NCBI GenBank assembly: GCA_900696485.1
Contig: CAADGG010000106.1
Coordinates: forward strand, 1 to 35,088
Direction: 5' to 3'
Length of the DNA stretch: 35,088 nucleotides
Source: an uncultured Pseudomonadota bacterium
Lineage (GTDB): Bacteria > Myxococcota_A > UBA9160 > PR03
Part shown: positions 7,178 to 14,219 of the stretch, one piece after another
Layout of the letters: each line of letters starts with the position of its first letter
Position numbering within the stretch: position 1 is the first letter of the stretch
Program-made: the position numbers and the translations under genes
The notes under the pieces: generated by a model
Told to the model about the DNA's origin: nothing
What the model saw: the letters and a program-made list of their open reading frames with translations, nothing else
The model's database searches: none

Positions 7178-9154
7178 ATGCGCAGCGCTCGACGCGATCG
7201 ACCGTGGGTCTTCCGGACCTACTCCGGCCATACCTCCGCACGAGCCAGCAACGAGCTGTACCGGAAGAATCTCGCGCGCGGACAGACGGGGCTGTCGGTC
7301 GCGTTCGATCTGCCGACGCAGACCGGCTACGACGCGGACCACGTGCTGGCGCGCGGCGAGGTCGGCAAGGTCGGCGTGCCGATCGGGCACCTCGAGGACA
7401 TGCAGACGCTGTTCGCGGAGATCCCGCTCGACCGGATGAACACGTCGATGACGATCAATGCGACGGCCGCCTGGCTGTTGTCGCTGTACATCGCGGCCGC
7501 CGAACGCCAGGGTGTGGATCCGCGCCAGCTCTCCGGAACGACCCAGAACGACATCATCAAGGAATACCTGTCGCGCGGGACGTATGCGTTCCCGCCCGAA
7601 CCGTCGATGCGGCTGATCAGCGACATGATCGCCTACACCGTCGACGCGATCCCCAAGTGGAACCCGATCAACATCTGCTCGTATCACCTGCAGGAAGCCG
7701 GCGCGACGCCGGAGCAGGAGATCGCGTTCGCGATGGCCAACGCGATCGCCGTGCTCGACGCGGTACGCGCGCGTCCCGATCTGCCGGCCGGGTCCCTGCC
7801 CCGCGTCGTCGGCCGGATCTCGTTCTTCCTCAACGCCGGCATCCGCTTCCTCGAAGAGGCCTGCAAGTGCCGTGCGATGGCGGAGCTGTGGGACGAGATC
7901 ACGCGCGAGCGCTACGGCGTCGAGGACGCCTCGCTGCGCCGCTTCCGCTACGGCGTGCAGGTGAACAGCCTCGGGCTCACCGAAGCACAGCCGGAGAACA
8001 ACGTGATCCGCATCGTGCTGGAGGCACTCGGCGTCACGCTGTCGAGGAACGCGCGCTGCCGGGCGCTGCAGCTGCCGGCCTGGAACGAAGCGCTGGGCCT
8101 GCCGCGCCCGTGGGACCAGCAGTGGTCGCTGCGGATCCAGCAGATCCTGGCCTACGAGACGGATCTGCTCGAGTACGAGGACATCTTCGACGGCTCACCG
8201 GTGATCGCGCGCAAGGTCCGCGCGATGAAGGCCGCCGCGCGCGAGGAGCTCGACCACGTGCTGGCGATGGGCGGCGCCGTCGCCGCCGTCGAGAACGCGT
8301 ACATGAAGCGGCGCCTCGTCGAGTCGCACACGGCGCGGCTGCGTGCGATCGAGAAGCGCGAGCTCTCGGTGGTCGGTGTCAACTGCTACGAGGAGCACGA
8401 GCCGTCCCCGCTGGTCGGCGGCGCGCAGGCGATCCTCACCGTCGATGAATCCGCCGAGCGCGAGCAGATCGAGCGGCTTGCGGCGTTCCGACGCCAGCGC
8501 AACGCCGCCGACGTCGACGCGGCCCTGACGGCGCTGCGCGACGCCGTCCGCAACGGCCAGAACGTGATGCCCCCGTCGATCCGCGCGGCCCACGCCGGTG
8601 TCACGACCGGCGAGTGGGCCGATGTGTTCCGCACCCTCTATGGCGACTACCGCGCGCCGACAGGAGTCTCCGTGTCGACCGTCGCCGATTCGGACGAGCA
8701 GCTCGAGGCCGTGCGCAGCCAGGTCCACGCGCTCGGCGAACGACTCGGCCGGCCGCCGAAGCTGCTGGTCGGCAAGCCCGGCCTCGACGGCCACAGCAAC
8801 GGCGCCGAGCAGATCGCCGTGCGCGCCCGCGACGTCGGCATGGAGGTCGTCTACGACGGCATCCGCCTCACGCCGGAGGAGATCGTCCAGTCCGCCCGCG
8901 ACGAGGGCGTGCACGTGATCGGGCTGTCGATCCTGTCCGGCTCGCACGGGGTGCTGGTGCTCGACGTGCTCGAGGGACTGCGCCGCGCCGGCCTGTCGCT
9001 GCCGGTGGTCGTCGGCGGCATCATTCCCGACGAGGATGCGGAGACGCTGCGCAAGGCCGGTGTGCAGCGCGTGTACACGCCGAAGGACTGGGACCTCAAT
9101 CGCATCCTGGGCGAGATCACCCAGCTCATCGCCGAGGCGGCCGCTCCTGCCTGA
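7178..9154 (+). CDS. ecm: Ethylmalonyl-CoA mutase (MeaA type, adenosylcobalamin-dependent)
   Basis: This 658-residue protein rearranges (2R)-ethylmalonyl-CoA to methylsuccinyl-CoA. The N-terminal TIM-barrel domain starts with RPWVFRTYSGHTSARASN and GLSVAFDLPTQTGYDADHVL. NTSMTINATAAWLLSLY, SGTTQNDIIKEYLSRGTY and KWNPINICSYHLQEAGAT follow, the pattern of the MeaA/Ecm branch rather than ordinary methylmalonyl-CoA mutase. The C-terminal B12 domain has LLVGKPGLDGHSNGAEQ around residues 530-545, with the DxHxxG motif whose His is the lower cobalt ligand, and the later LSGSH and VVVGGIIP strands. ATG 7178 follows GGAGAGG by 7 nt. It heads an operon with meaB and lies near the reductase and malyl-CoA lyase genes of the same pathway. 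Confidence 0.92.
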   Translation: MRSARRDRPWVFRTYSGHTSARASNELYRKNLARGQTGLSVAFDLPTQTGYDADHVLARGEVGKVGVPIGHLEDMQTLFAEIPLDRMNTSMTINATAAWLLSLYIAAAERQGVDPRQLSGTTQNDIIKEYLSRGTYAFPPEPSMRLISDMIAYTVDAIPKWNPINICSYHLQEAGATPEQEIAFAMANAIAVLDAVRARPDLPAGSLPRVVGRISFFLNAGIRFLEEACKCRAMAELWDEITRERYGVEDASLRRFRYGVQVNSLGLTEAQPENNVIRIVLEALGVTLSRNARCRALQLPAWNEALGLPRPWDQQWSLRIQQILAYETDLLEYEDIFDGSPVIARKVRAMKAAAREELDHVLAMGGAVAAVENAYMKRRLVESHTARLRAIEKRELSVVGVNCYEEHEPSPLVGGAQAILTVDESAEREQIERLAAFRRQRNAADVDAALTALRDAVRNGQNVMPPSIRAAHAGVTTGEWADVFRTLYGDYRAPTGVSVSTVADSDEQLEAVRSQVHALGERLGRPPKLLVGKPGLDGHSNGAEQIAVRARDVGMEVVYDGIRLTPEEIVQSARDEGVHVIGLSILSGSHGVLVLDVLEGLRRAGLSLPVVVGGIIPDEDAETLRKAGVQRVYTPKDWDLNRILGEITQLIAEAAAPA

Positions 9155-9165
9155 GCCCCGCGGAC

Positions 9166-9171
9166 AGGAGG
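9166..9171 (+). promoter_or_regulatory. Perfect Shine-Dalgarno AGGAGG deciding a CTG start for meaB
   Basis: AGGAGG at 9166-9171 lies 12 bases after the mutase stop and 5 bases before an in-frame CTG at 9177. MeaB family homology begins exactly there. No ATG, GTG or TTG lies at a sensible distance from it in this frame; the alternatives are ATG 9036 and GTG 9060, deep inside the mutase gene. Confidence 0.6.
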
Positions 9172-9176
9172 CCGAG

Positions 9177-10187
9177 CTGGCCAGACGGCTGCTGGCGCGC
9201 GAGCGCGATGCCGTTCCGGAGGCGTTGAACCGGATCGACGACGGGCGACCCGGCCGACGCGAGGCGGCCCTGGTTCTGCTCGACGCGCTCGAATCCGGGA
9301 CTCGCGCCCGCGCCGCGGCCGGCACTCCGACGCCGACTTGTGTTGGCATCACGGGAGCTCCAGGGTCCGGCAAGTCCACGCTGCTCGACGCGCTGGTGCG
9401 CGCGTTGCGCCGCAGCGGCGAGACCGTGGGCATCGTGGCCGTCGATCCGTCGAGCCGGCGAAGCGGCGGGGCGCTGCTCGGCGACCGCGCGCGCGTGCGT
9501 TCGGGCGCCCACGATCCCGGCGTCTTCCTGCGCTCGATGGCGGCCCGCGATCACCTCGGCGGACTCGCCGACGCCACGTGGGCCAGCGTCGCCGTACTGG
9601 CCGCGGTGTTCGATCGCGTCTTCGTCGAAACGGTCGGTGTCGGGCAGTCCGAGACGGAGATCGCCGATCTCGCCGACACCCTGCTGTTCGTCGCCCAGCC
9701 CGGCGCCGGCGACGTGCTGCAGTTCATGAAGGCCGGCGTGCTCGAGCATCCGGACGTGTTCGCTGTCAACAAGGCGGACCTGGGGCCGGCGGCCGAGCGG
9801 ACCGCCAGTGAACTCGCGACCGGACTGGCCCTGTCGAGCCGCGGCCGCAGCACGTGGACGCCACCGGTGCTGCTGGTCTCCGCGCAGGACGGCCGCGGCA
9901 TCGACGCGCTGCTCGACGTGCTGTCGGCCCACCGTGAACACCTGCACGTGTCGGGAGAAGCCACCGAGCGGCGTGCGCGCGGACGCGAGGCGCTGGTCAG
10001 CAATGCGCTCGAGCGGCGCTACGGCAGCTACGGCGTCGAACGGCTCGGCGGGCGGCCCGCCGTGTGCGCGCGGGTTCGCGAGGCGCCGGAGGTCTCCGGG
10101 TTCGCGCTGGTGCTGGCGCTCGGACGCGAGATCGAGGCCGCTCTGGGCCGCGCGGCGTCCGCGGCCGACGACGCGGCACGCCCGTGA
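9177..10187 (+). CDS. meaB: MeaB/ArgK G3E GTPase, mutase chaperone
   Basis: This protein of about 336 residues is a SIMIBI-class G protein that protects and reloads B12-dependent acyl-CoA mutases. The N-terminal helix LARRLLARERDAVPEALNRI is typical of MeaB. GITGAPGSGKST is the P-loop; VAVDPSSRRSGGALLGDRAR and FLRSMAARDHLGGLA are MeaB signatures. FVETVGVGQSE carries the switch region and VNKADL the guanine-specificity motif; a dimerisation helix lies at the C-terminus. Start choice is unusual: CTG at 9177 with a perfect AGGAGG five bases upstream, versus ATG 9036 or GTG 9060, which would add unrelated Arg/Ser-rich sequence overlapping the mutase gene. Its place directly after ecm fits a dedicated chaperone. 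The stop overlaps the next gene in GTGA. Confidence 0.9.
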   Translation: MARRLLARERDAVPEALNRIDDGRPGRREAALVLLDALESGTRARAAAGTPTPTCVGITGAPGSGKSTLLDALVRALRRSGETVGIVAVDPSSRRSGGALLGDRARVRSGAHDPGVFLRSMAARDHLGGLADATWASVAVLAAVFDRVFVETVGVGQSETEIADLADTLLFVAQPGAGDVLQFMKAGVLEHPDVFAVNKADLGPAAERTASELATGLALSSRGRSTWTPPVLLVSAQDGRGIDALLDVLSAHREHLHVSGEATERRARGREALVSNALERRYGSYGVERLGGRPAVCARVREAPEVSGFALVLALGREIEAALGRAASAADDAARP

Positions 10188-11410
10188 GCTCTCCGCGCGC
10201 GGCGAGCCCGGGACGGACGCGGCTGCGCTCAGAGATCCGCCCGGCGCGCGTCCTCGCGCTGGCGGCGCGCACGCTGTCCTGCCCGACGGCGCCGTACCGC
10301 GAGGGTGCGGTGATCGCCTGGATCCGCTCCTTCGCTGCGGCGCGGCCGGAACTCGTGCTGCGCGCGGATCCACACGGAAACCTCGAGCTGCGGCGCCGCG
10401 GCGTACGGGCCTCGCGCACGCCGCTGGTGCTCGCCGCGCACATGGACCACCCGGGGTTCCGCGCGCTGCGCTGCACGCGCAGGGCCGGCGGCTTCGCGAT
10501 CGACGCCTTGTTCCTCGGCGGTGTGCGGCCGGAGTTCTTCCCGGGCGCGCGGGCGCGCTTCTTCCAGCCGGACGGCGACGGTCGGCTCTCCGGCGACGTC
10601 GGTACCGTGTCGGCCCGCGTCGTGTCGGTGCGACCGGATCGCGCCAGCGGCGAGCTGCGAGTCCGGCTGACGGCCCGCGCGGCGGTTCCGGCTGACGCGT
10701 TCGGCACCTGGGACCTGCCGCCGTTCCGACGCCACCCGCGGCAACCCGATCTGCTCGCGACGAGAGCCGCCGACGATCTTGCCGGCGTGACGGCGATCCT
10801 CGCGCTCTTCGATGCCATCGACGCGATCGATCCGCAGCGCCGGGTCGATGTGCGCGCCTGCTTCACGCGCGCCGAGGAGGTCGGCTTCATCGGCGCGATC
10901 GCCGTAGCGCGTGGGCAGCGGCTGCCGCCCGGCGCCCGCATCATCGCGATCGAGGCGAGCCGGGCCTCGCCGCACGCGCCGCAGGGGGGCGGACCGATCC
11001 TGCGCGTCGGCGATCGCATCAGCCTCTTCGAAGACGCGCTCACGCGCTGGATCGCACGCGTCGGCGCGGCGCTGGCGGGGCCGACGGGCCGGCGCTTTGC
11101 GTGGCAGCGCCGGCTGATGGACGGTGGCGCCTGCGAAGCGACGGCCTACCAGCTCTACGGCTATCGTTGCGCCGCGATGTGTCTGCCGCTCGGCAACTAC
11201 CACAACATGGGGGACCGTGGCCGCACGCCGCGCATCGTCGCCGAGACGATCCGGCTTTCGGATCTCGTCGGTCTGGTGCGCTTCTTCGAAGGCATGGTCC
11301 GGCTCGACGACGACTGCCCGCGCCGCAGCACGACCGACCCGCTGCGCAGGCGCCTCGAGCAGCGTTCCCGCCGCGTTGCGCGTGAGCTGCGCCGGGATCC
11401 CTTCGCGTGA
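10184..11410 (+). CDS. M42/M28-like metallopeptidase (aminopeptidase-type)
   Basis: This 408-residue protein has the ligand order of dinuclear zinc aminopeptidases of the M42/M28 clan. Blocks are LAAHMDHPGF (first His and Asp), TRAADDLAGV (bridging Asp), FTRAEEVGFIGA (catalytic Glu pair), IIAIEASRA (acidic ligand) and CLPLGNYHNMGD (final His). All predicted ligands are present. There is no signal peptide, so it should be cytosolic. Substrate cannot be read from the sequence. The GTG at 10184 overlaps the meaB stop by four bases (GTGA), and its own stop overlaps the next small gene in the same way, so all appear to be co-translated with the mutase operon. A functional link with B12 metabolism is not established. 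Confidence 0.75.
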   Translation: MSSPRAASPGRTRLRSEIRPARVLALAARTLSCPTAPYREGAVIAWIRSFAAARPELVLRADPHGNLELRRRGVRASRTPLVLAAHMDHPGFRALRCTRRAGGFAIDALFLGGVRPEFFPGARARFFQPDGDGRLSGDVGTVSARVVSVRPDRASGELRVRLTARAAVPADAFGTWDLPPFRRHPRQPDLLATRAADDLAGVTAILALFDAIDAIDPQRRVDVRACFTRAEEVGFIGAIAVARGQRLPPGARIIAIEASRASPHAPQGGGPILRVGDRISLFEDALTRWIARVGAALAGPTGRRFAWQRRLMDGGACEATAYQLYGYRCAAMCLPLGNYHNMGDRGRTPRIVAETIRLSDLVGLVRFFEGMVRLDDDCPRRSTTDPLRRRLEQRSRRVARELRRDPFA

Positions 11411-11532
11411 GCCGAGCGCGCCCGCTCTTGCGCTCGGTCGCCCTGGCGCTGCTGTTTGCATTCGCCGTCGGCGTCGGCATCGGCACCTGGCTGCGCTGCG
11501 AACTGGAGCGCTCCCCGACCTTCATCGGGTAG
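11407..11532 (+). CDS. 41-residue single-pass membrane peptide
   Basis: A GTG at 11407 overlaps the peptidase stop (GTGA) and opens a 41-residue reading frame ending at TAG 11530-11532. It has a basic N-terminus (VSRARPLLRS), one strongly hydrophobic stretch (about residues 10-29, VALALLFAFAVGVGIGTW) and a short tail ending RSPTFIG with one cysteine. The layout suits an inner-membrane microprotein or an uncleaved signal anchor with the C-terminus outside. The four-base overlap and the typical hydrophobic core support a real gene; I do not recognise a family. It is the last gene of the ecm-meaB-peptidase operon. Confidence 0.55.
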   Translation: MSRARPLLRSVALALLFAFAVGVGIGTWLRCELERSPTFIG

Positions 11533-11589
11533 CGCGTACAGCGGGTCGAGCCCGCTCCCCCCTGAGGCGCACGTCGGGCGGAGCCGGCC

Positions 11590-12147
11590 TCAGCCGGAAC
11601 GCCCCTCCCACTCGACATCCGGCAGGCCGGCCCGGCGGTTCTCGAGACGAGCCATCACGAACAACAGATCCGACAGCCGGTTCAGGTAGCGGACGGCCGT
11701 CGGCTCGAGGAGCTCCAGGCGACCGAGCGCCACGACGTTGCGCTCGACGCGCCGACACACCGTGCGCGCCACGTGAAACGCCGCGGCCGCAGCCGTCCCA
11801 CCGGGCAGCACGAATCGCTGGAGAGCCGGCAGCTCTCCCTCGAACGTGTCGATCTTCGCCTCGAGCGCCCCGACCTCGAGGTCGTTCGGCGCGCGGATCC
11901 CGGCCGGCGCGCGGTGCCGCTCCTCCGGCGTCGCGAGGTAGGCGCCGAGCGCGAACAGCTCGCGCTGGATCGTCGTCAGCAGCGTGCGCAGATCGTCCTG
12001 CGTGGTCGCCGCGGCGGCGACACCGAGGGCAGCATTCAGCTCGTCGACGGCGCCATAGGCGTCGACGCGCGGATGGTCCTTCGGCACGCGCCCTGCACCC
12101 AGCAGATCCGTCTCGCCGGCATCCCCGCGACGCGTGTAGACCTTCAC
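11590..12147 (-). CDS. pduO: ATP:cob(I)alamin adenosyltransferase, PduO type
   Basis: This 185-residue protein attaches adenosyl to cob(I)alamin, making the adenosylcobalamin needed by ethylmalonyl-CoA mutase. Signature blocks: the N-terminal VKVYTRRGDAGETDLLGAG that binds ATP, then RVDAYGAVDELNAALG. Later come FVLPGGTAAAAAFHVART with the Arg-rich RTVCRRVER helix, and YLNRLSDLLFVMAR. These identify the PduO/MMAB family rather than CobA/BtuR. The GTG start at 12147 overlaps the stop of the upstream ccmH-like gene (GTGA). It converges on the ecm-meaB operon, with 57 bp between stops, so the cofactor enzyme sits close to its client but under separate control. Confidence 0.93.
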   Translation of the reverse strand: MKVYTRRGDAGETDLLGAGRVPKDHPRVDAYGAVDELNAALGVAAAATTQDDLRTLLTTIQRELFALGAYLATPEERHRAPAGIRAPNDLEVGALEAKIDTFEGELPALQRFVLPGGTAAAAAFHVARTVCRRVERNVVALGRLELLEPTAVRYLNRLSDLLFVMARLENRRAGLPDVEWEGRSG

Positions 12148-12629
12148 GCACGCAGCTCCTCGTCGATCCGACGCTCGATCTCGGGATCGAGCGCGGCCGG
12201 GCGTGGGGGGATCGCCGCGGCATGGGTCGTCGCTCCGGCGGCGACCTGCCGGCGCAGGAACACCCAGACGATCGCACCGCCGGCAAACAGCGCGACGATC
12301 GGCAGCACGTACGCGGCGATGCCGAAGCCCTGCGCCTTCGGCGCCTGCAGGATCACGTCGCCGAACTGTGCGTAGAGCTCGTCCTCCACGTCCTGCCGGC
12401 TGCGTCCGGTCTGCTCTTGCTCGGCGATCCACTCGCGCAGCTCGGTCGCCTGGCCGCTCGGGCAGTCCATCAGCGTCCGGCCCGGGCAGTAGGGACTCAT
12501 CAGGCCGTTCCACAGCTCCATCGAGTACGGGGCGTCCTCGGCGTGTGCGGTCGGCGCGCCGGCCATCCCGAGCCCGAGCAGACCCACGAGGCCGAGAGCA
12601 GCCAGCACGATCTGTCCGCGCACGATCAT
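12144..12629 (-). CDS. ccmH: CcmH/CycL-like cytochrome c maturation protein, variant Cys motif
   Basis: This 161-residue exported protein resembles CcmH, the apocytochrome c thiol handler of system I haem attachment. Residues 1-30 form a signal peptide ending AHA. The mature part has NGLMSPYCPGRTLMDCPSGQ, with Cys48 and Cys56, followed by the helix ATELREWIAEQ and by DVEDELYAQFGDVIL, both typical of CcmH. A transmembrane segment spans about residues 104-124. Classical CcmH has a CxxC redox pair; here the pair is spaced C-x7-C, a variant I recall in deltaproteobacterial-type genomes. The ATG at 12629 follows GAGGAG. No other ccm gene lies in the window; co-translation with the adenosyltransferase is odd. 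Confidence 0.75.
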   Translation of the reverse strand: MIVRGQIVLAALGLVGLLGLGMAGAPTAHAEDAPYSMELWNGLMSPYCPGRTLMDCPSGQATELREWIAEQEQTGRSRQDVEDELYAQFGDVILQAPKAQGFGIAAYVLPIVALFAGGAIVWVFLRRQVAAGATTHAAAIPPRPAALDPEIERRIDEELRA

Positions 12630-12748
12630 CTCGAATCTCCTCGGGGCCGCGGCGCCCCTCGCCGGCCGCCGCAACCCACCGCTCCGACGTCCGCGAGCGC
12701 CTCGATGAACCTGGAGCCTGCCGCAGTCTCTGCAGCGAGCAAGGCCTC

Positions 12749-12831
12749 CGTCAAGAAAGGGGTCGGGTTCGTTTCGTCAACTTTTCCCATCGGGAAAAGT
12801 TGACGAAACGAACCCGACCCCTTTCTTGACG
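12749..12831. repeat. Long palindrome family, copy 3
   Basis: Perfect 40-nt arms (12749-12788 and 12792-12831) flank the loop ATC. The outer block matches the family. The variable inner segment is CGTTT, answered by AAACG in the other arm. It sits in the 259-bp gap between cysE (ends 12889, minus) and ccmH (starts 12629, minus), so it could terminate cysE transcription. The rest of that gap shows nothing I can name. Confidence 0.95.
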
Positions 12832-12888
12832 ACCCGTGAGTCGACGACCGGAGACTTCCTCGCGGGGTCCGCGTTCTCGGCCGTCCGC

Positions 12889-13983
12889 TCAGATGTCCCA
12901 GTGCAACTGGTCGTCGGACTGCTCCTGGCAGTCCCGATCCTGCTGGAGCTGGAGCCGCGCCTCGATCTGGACTTTGGAGCAGGCCGGCACCGAGTGGGTC
13001 AGCCAGGTATTGCCGCCGATCACACTGCCCCGCCCGATCACGGTCTCGCCGCCGAGGATCGTCGCACCGGCGTACAACGTGACGTCGTCCTCGATCGTCG
13101 GGTGGCGTTTGGTGCCGCGCAGCCGCTGTCCGGCGCGCGGCGCCAGCGCGCCGAGGGTCACCCCCTGATAGAGCACGACGCGGTCGCCGATTTCGGCGGT
13201 CTCCCCGATCACGACCCCGGTGCCGTGATCGATGAAGAAGCGCCGACCGATTCGCGCCCCGGGATGGATGTCGATGCCGGTCCGCGCGTGGGCCTGCTCG
13301 CTGAGGATGCGCGGCAGCAACGGAACGCCGAGCCCATGCAGCTCGTGGGCGATGCGATAGGTCGCGATGGCCCAGATCGACGGGTAGGCGGCCAGGATCT
13401 CGGCGTAGCTCCGCGCGGCCGGATCCCCGTCGAACGCGGCCTCGACGTCCTGGGCAAGCAGCGAGCGAACGCCGGCCAGCCGTGCGACGAAGCCGGCGAG
13501 AACCGTCTCCGGCTCCACGCCGGGCGGCAGGCTCAGGGTGTGCAGGATGCGCCGCAACCACTGCACGAGTTCCGAGAGTTCGGTCTCGAGCAGCGCGCGA
13601 TCACGGCGGTAGAGCACGACGCGCAGCATCCGGTCGCCCCAGGCGGCGACGTCGTCGCGTTCGGGGAAACCCTCCGCAGCCGCCTTGGACAAGGCGTCAC
13701 CGCCGTCGGCCGACAGCGCGCTGATCGCTGCCTCGATCTGTTGCGCGGTCGCGCGGGCGCGGTCCTCCGCGGTCCGAACGGGTCGCCCGGTCGCGTGCGC
13801 TCCGGCCGATGCGGCCGATGCGGGCGATGCGGGCGATGCGGCCGACTCCTGCGATCCATCCGAAGCCTGCAAGCCGTCCGACGTCTGCAAGCCGTCCAAG
13901 GACGGACCTTCCGGCTCCGGGTGGGCCGGCTCCAAGTCCGTGCGGTTCGGGTTCATGGTTTCTGGTTCATGGTTCTGGTCCAT
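12889..13983 (-). CDS. cysE: Serine O-acetyltransferase with a long N-terminal extension
   Basis: This 364-residue protein acetylates serine with acetyl-CoA, the first step of cysteine synthesis. The C-terminal half is a left-handed beta-helix: GIDIHPGARIGRRFFIDHGT, VVIGETAEIGDRVVLYQGVT, IEDDVTLYAGATILGGETVI and SVIGGNTWLTHSVPA. It includes the catalytic IDHGTG histidine. The helical N-terminal domain includes SYAEILAAYPSIWAIATYRI and is of the EpsC/plant-like long form. Residues 1 to about 65 are a low-complexity Asp/Ser/Ala/Pro tail encoded by short tandem repeats. ATG 13983 follows AGGAA by about 8 nt. Downstream, palindrome copy 3 may end the transcript. Confidence 0.9.
   Translation of the reverse strand: MDQNHEPETMNPNRTDLEPAHPEPEGPSLDGLQTSDGLQASDGSQESAASPASPASAASAGAHATGRPVRTAEDRARATAQQIEAAISALSADGGDALSKAAAEGFPERDDVAAWGDRMLRVVLYRRDRALLETELSELVQWLRRILHTLSLPPGVEPETVLAGFVARLAGVRSLLAQDVEAAFDGDPAARSYAEILAAYPSIWAIATYRIAHELHGLGVPLLPRILSEQAHARTGIDIHPGARIGRRFFIDHGTGVVIGETAEIGDRVVLYQGVTLGALAPRAGQRLRGTKRHPTIEDDVTLYAGATILGGETVIGRGSVIGGNTWLTHSVPACSKVQIEARLQLQQDRDCQEQSDDQLHWDI
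13804..13848. repeat. Five tandem 9-bp units within the 5' part of cysE
   Basis: Five units of GGCCGATGC or GGGCGATGC type lie end to end, the last diverged. In the cysE frame they encode an Ala-Ser/Pro-Ala-Ser series. A second short repeat (TGCAAGCCGTCC, twice) follows at about 13869-13900. Because the unit is a multiple of three, copy-number change would lengthen or shorten the tail without a frameshift. Confidence 0.8.
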
Positions 13984-14219
13984 GACTTGGTTCCTGCCAG
14001 GGCGCGCCGTTCCAGGGCCGCCAGAGCGTAGCGCGCGCCTGCGCCCCAGGCGCGCCTGCACCCCCAGGCTGGGTGGGCGTTCCGGGCGCAACCGTTGCGC
14101 TATCGTGCGCGCCGGCGCGCAGCCCCCGCGTGCCGTGGGCGGGCCGACCTCCCGGGTTCCGCTGTCCCATCGTCCGGGCGACCGTGCGCCGTCCGGTCGA
14201 GCGAACCGCGAAGGATCTC

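Noticed and set aside
6507..7439. A plus-strand frame of 310 codons across the srkA start, palindrome copy 2 and ecm start
   Set aside because: Reads antisense to srkA, through the palindrome and out of frame into ecm; no family similarity.
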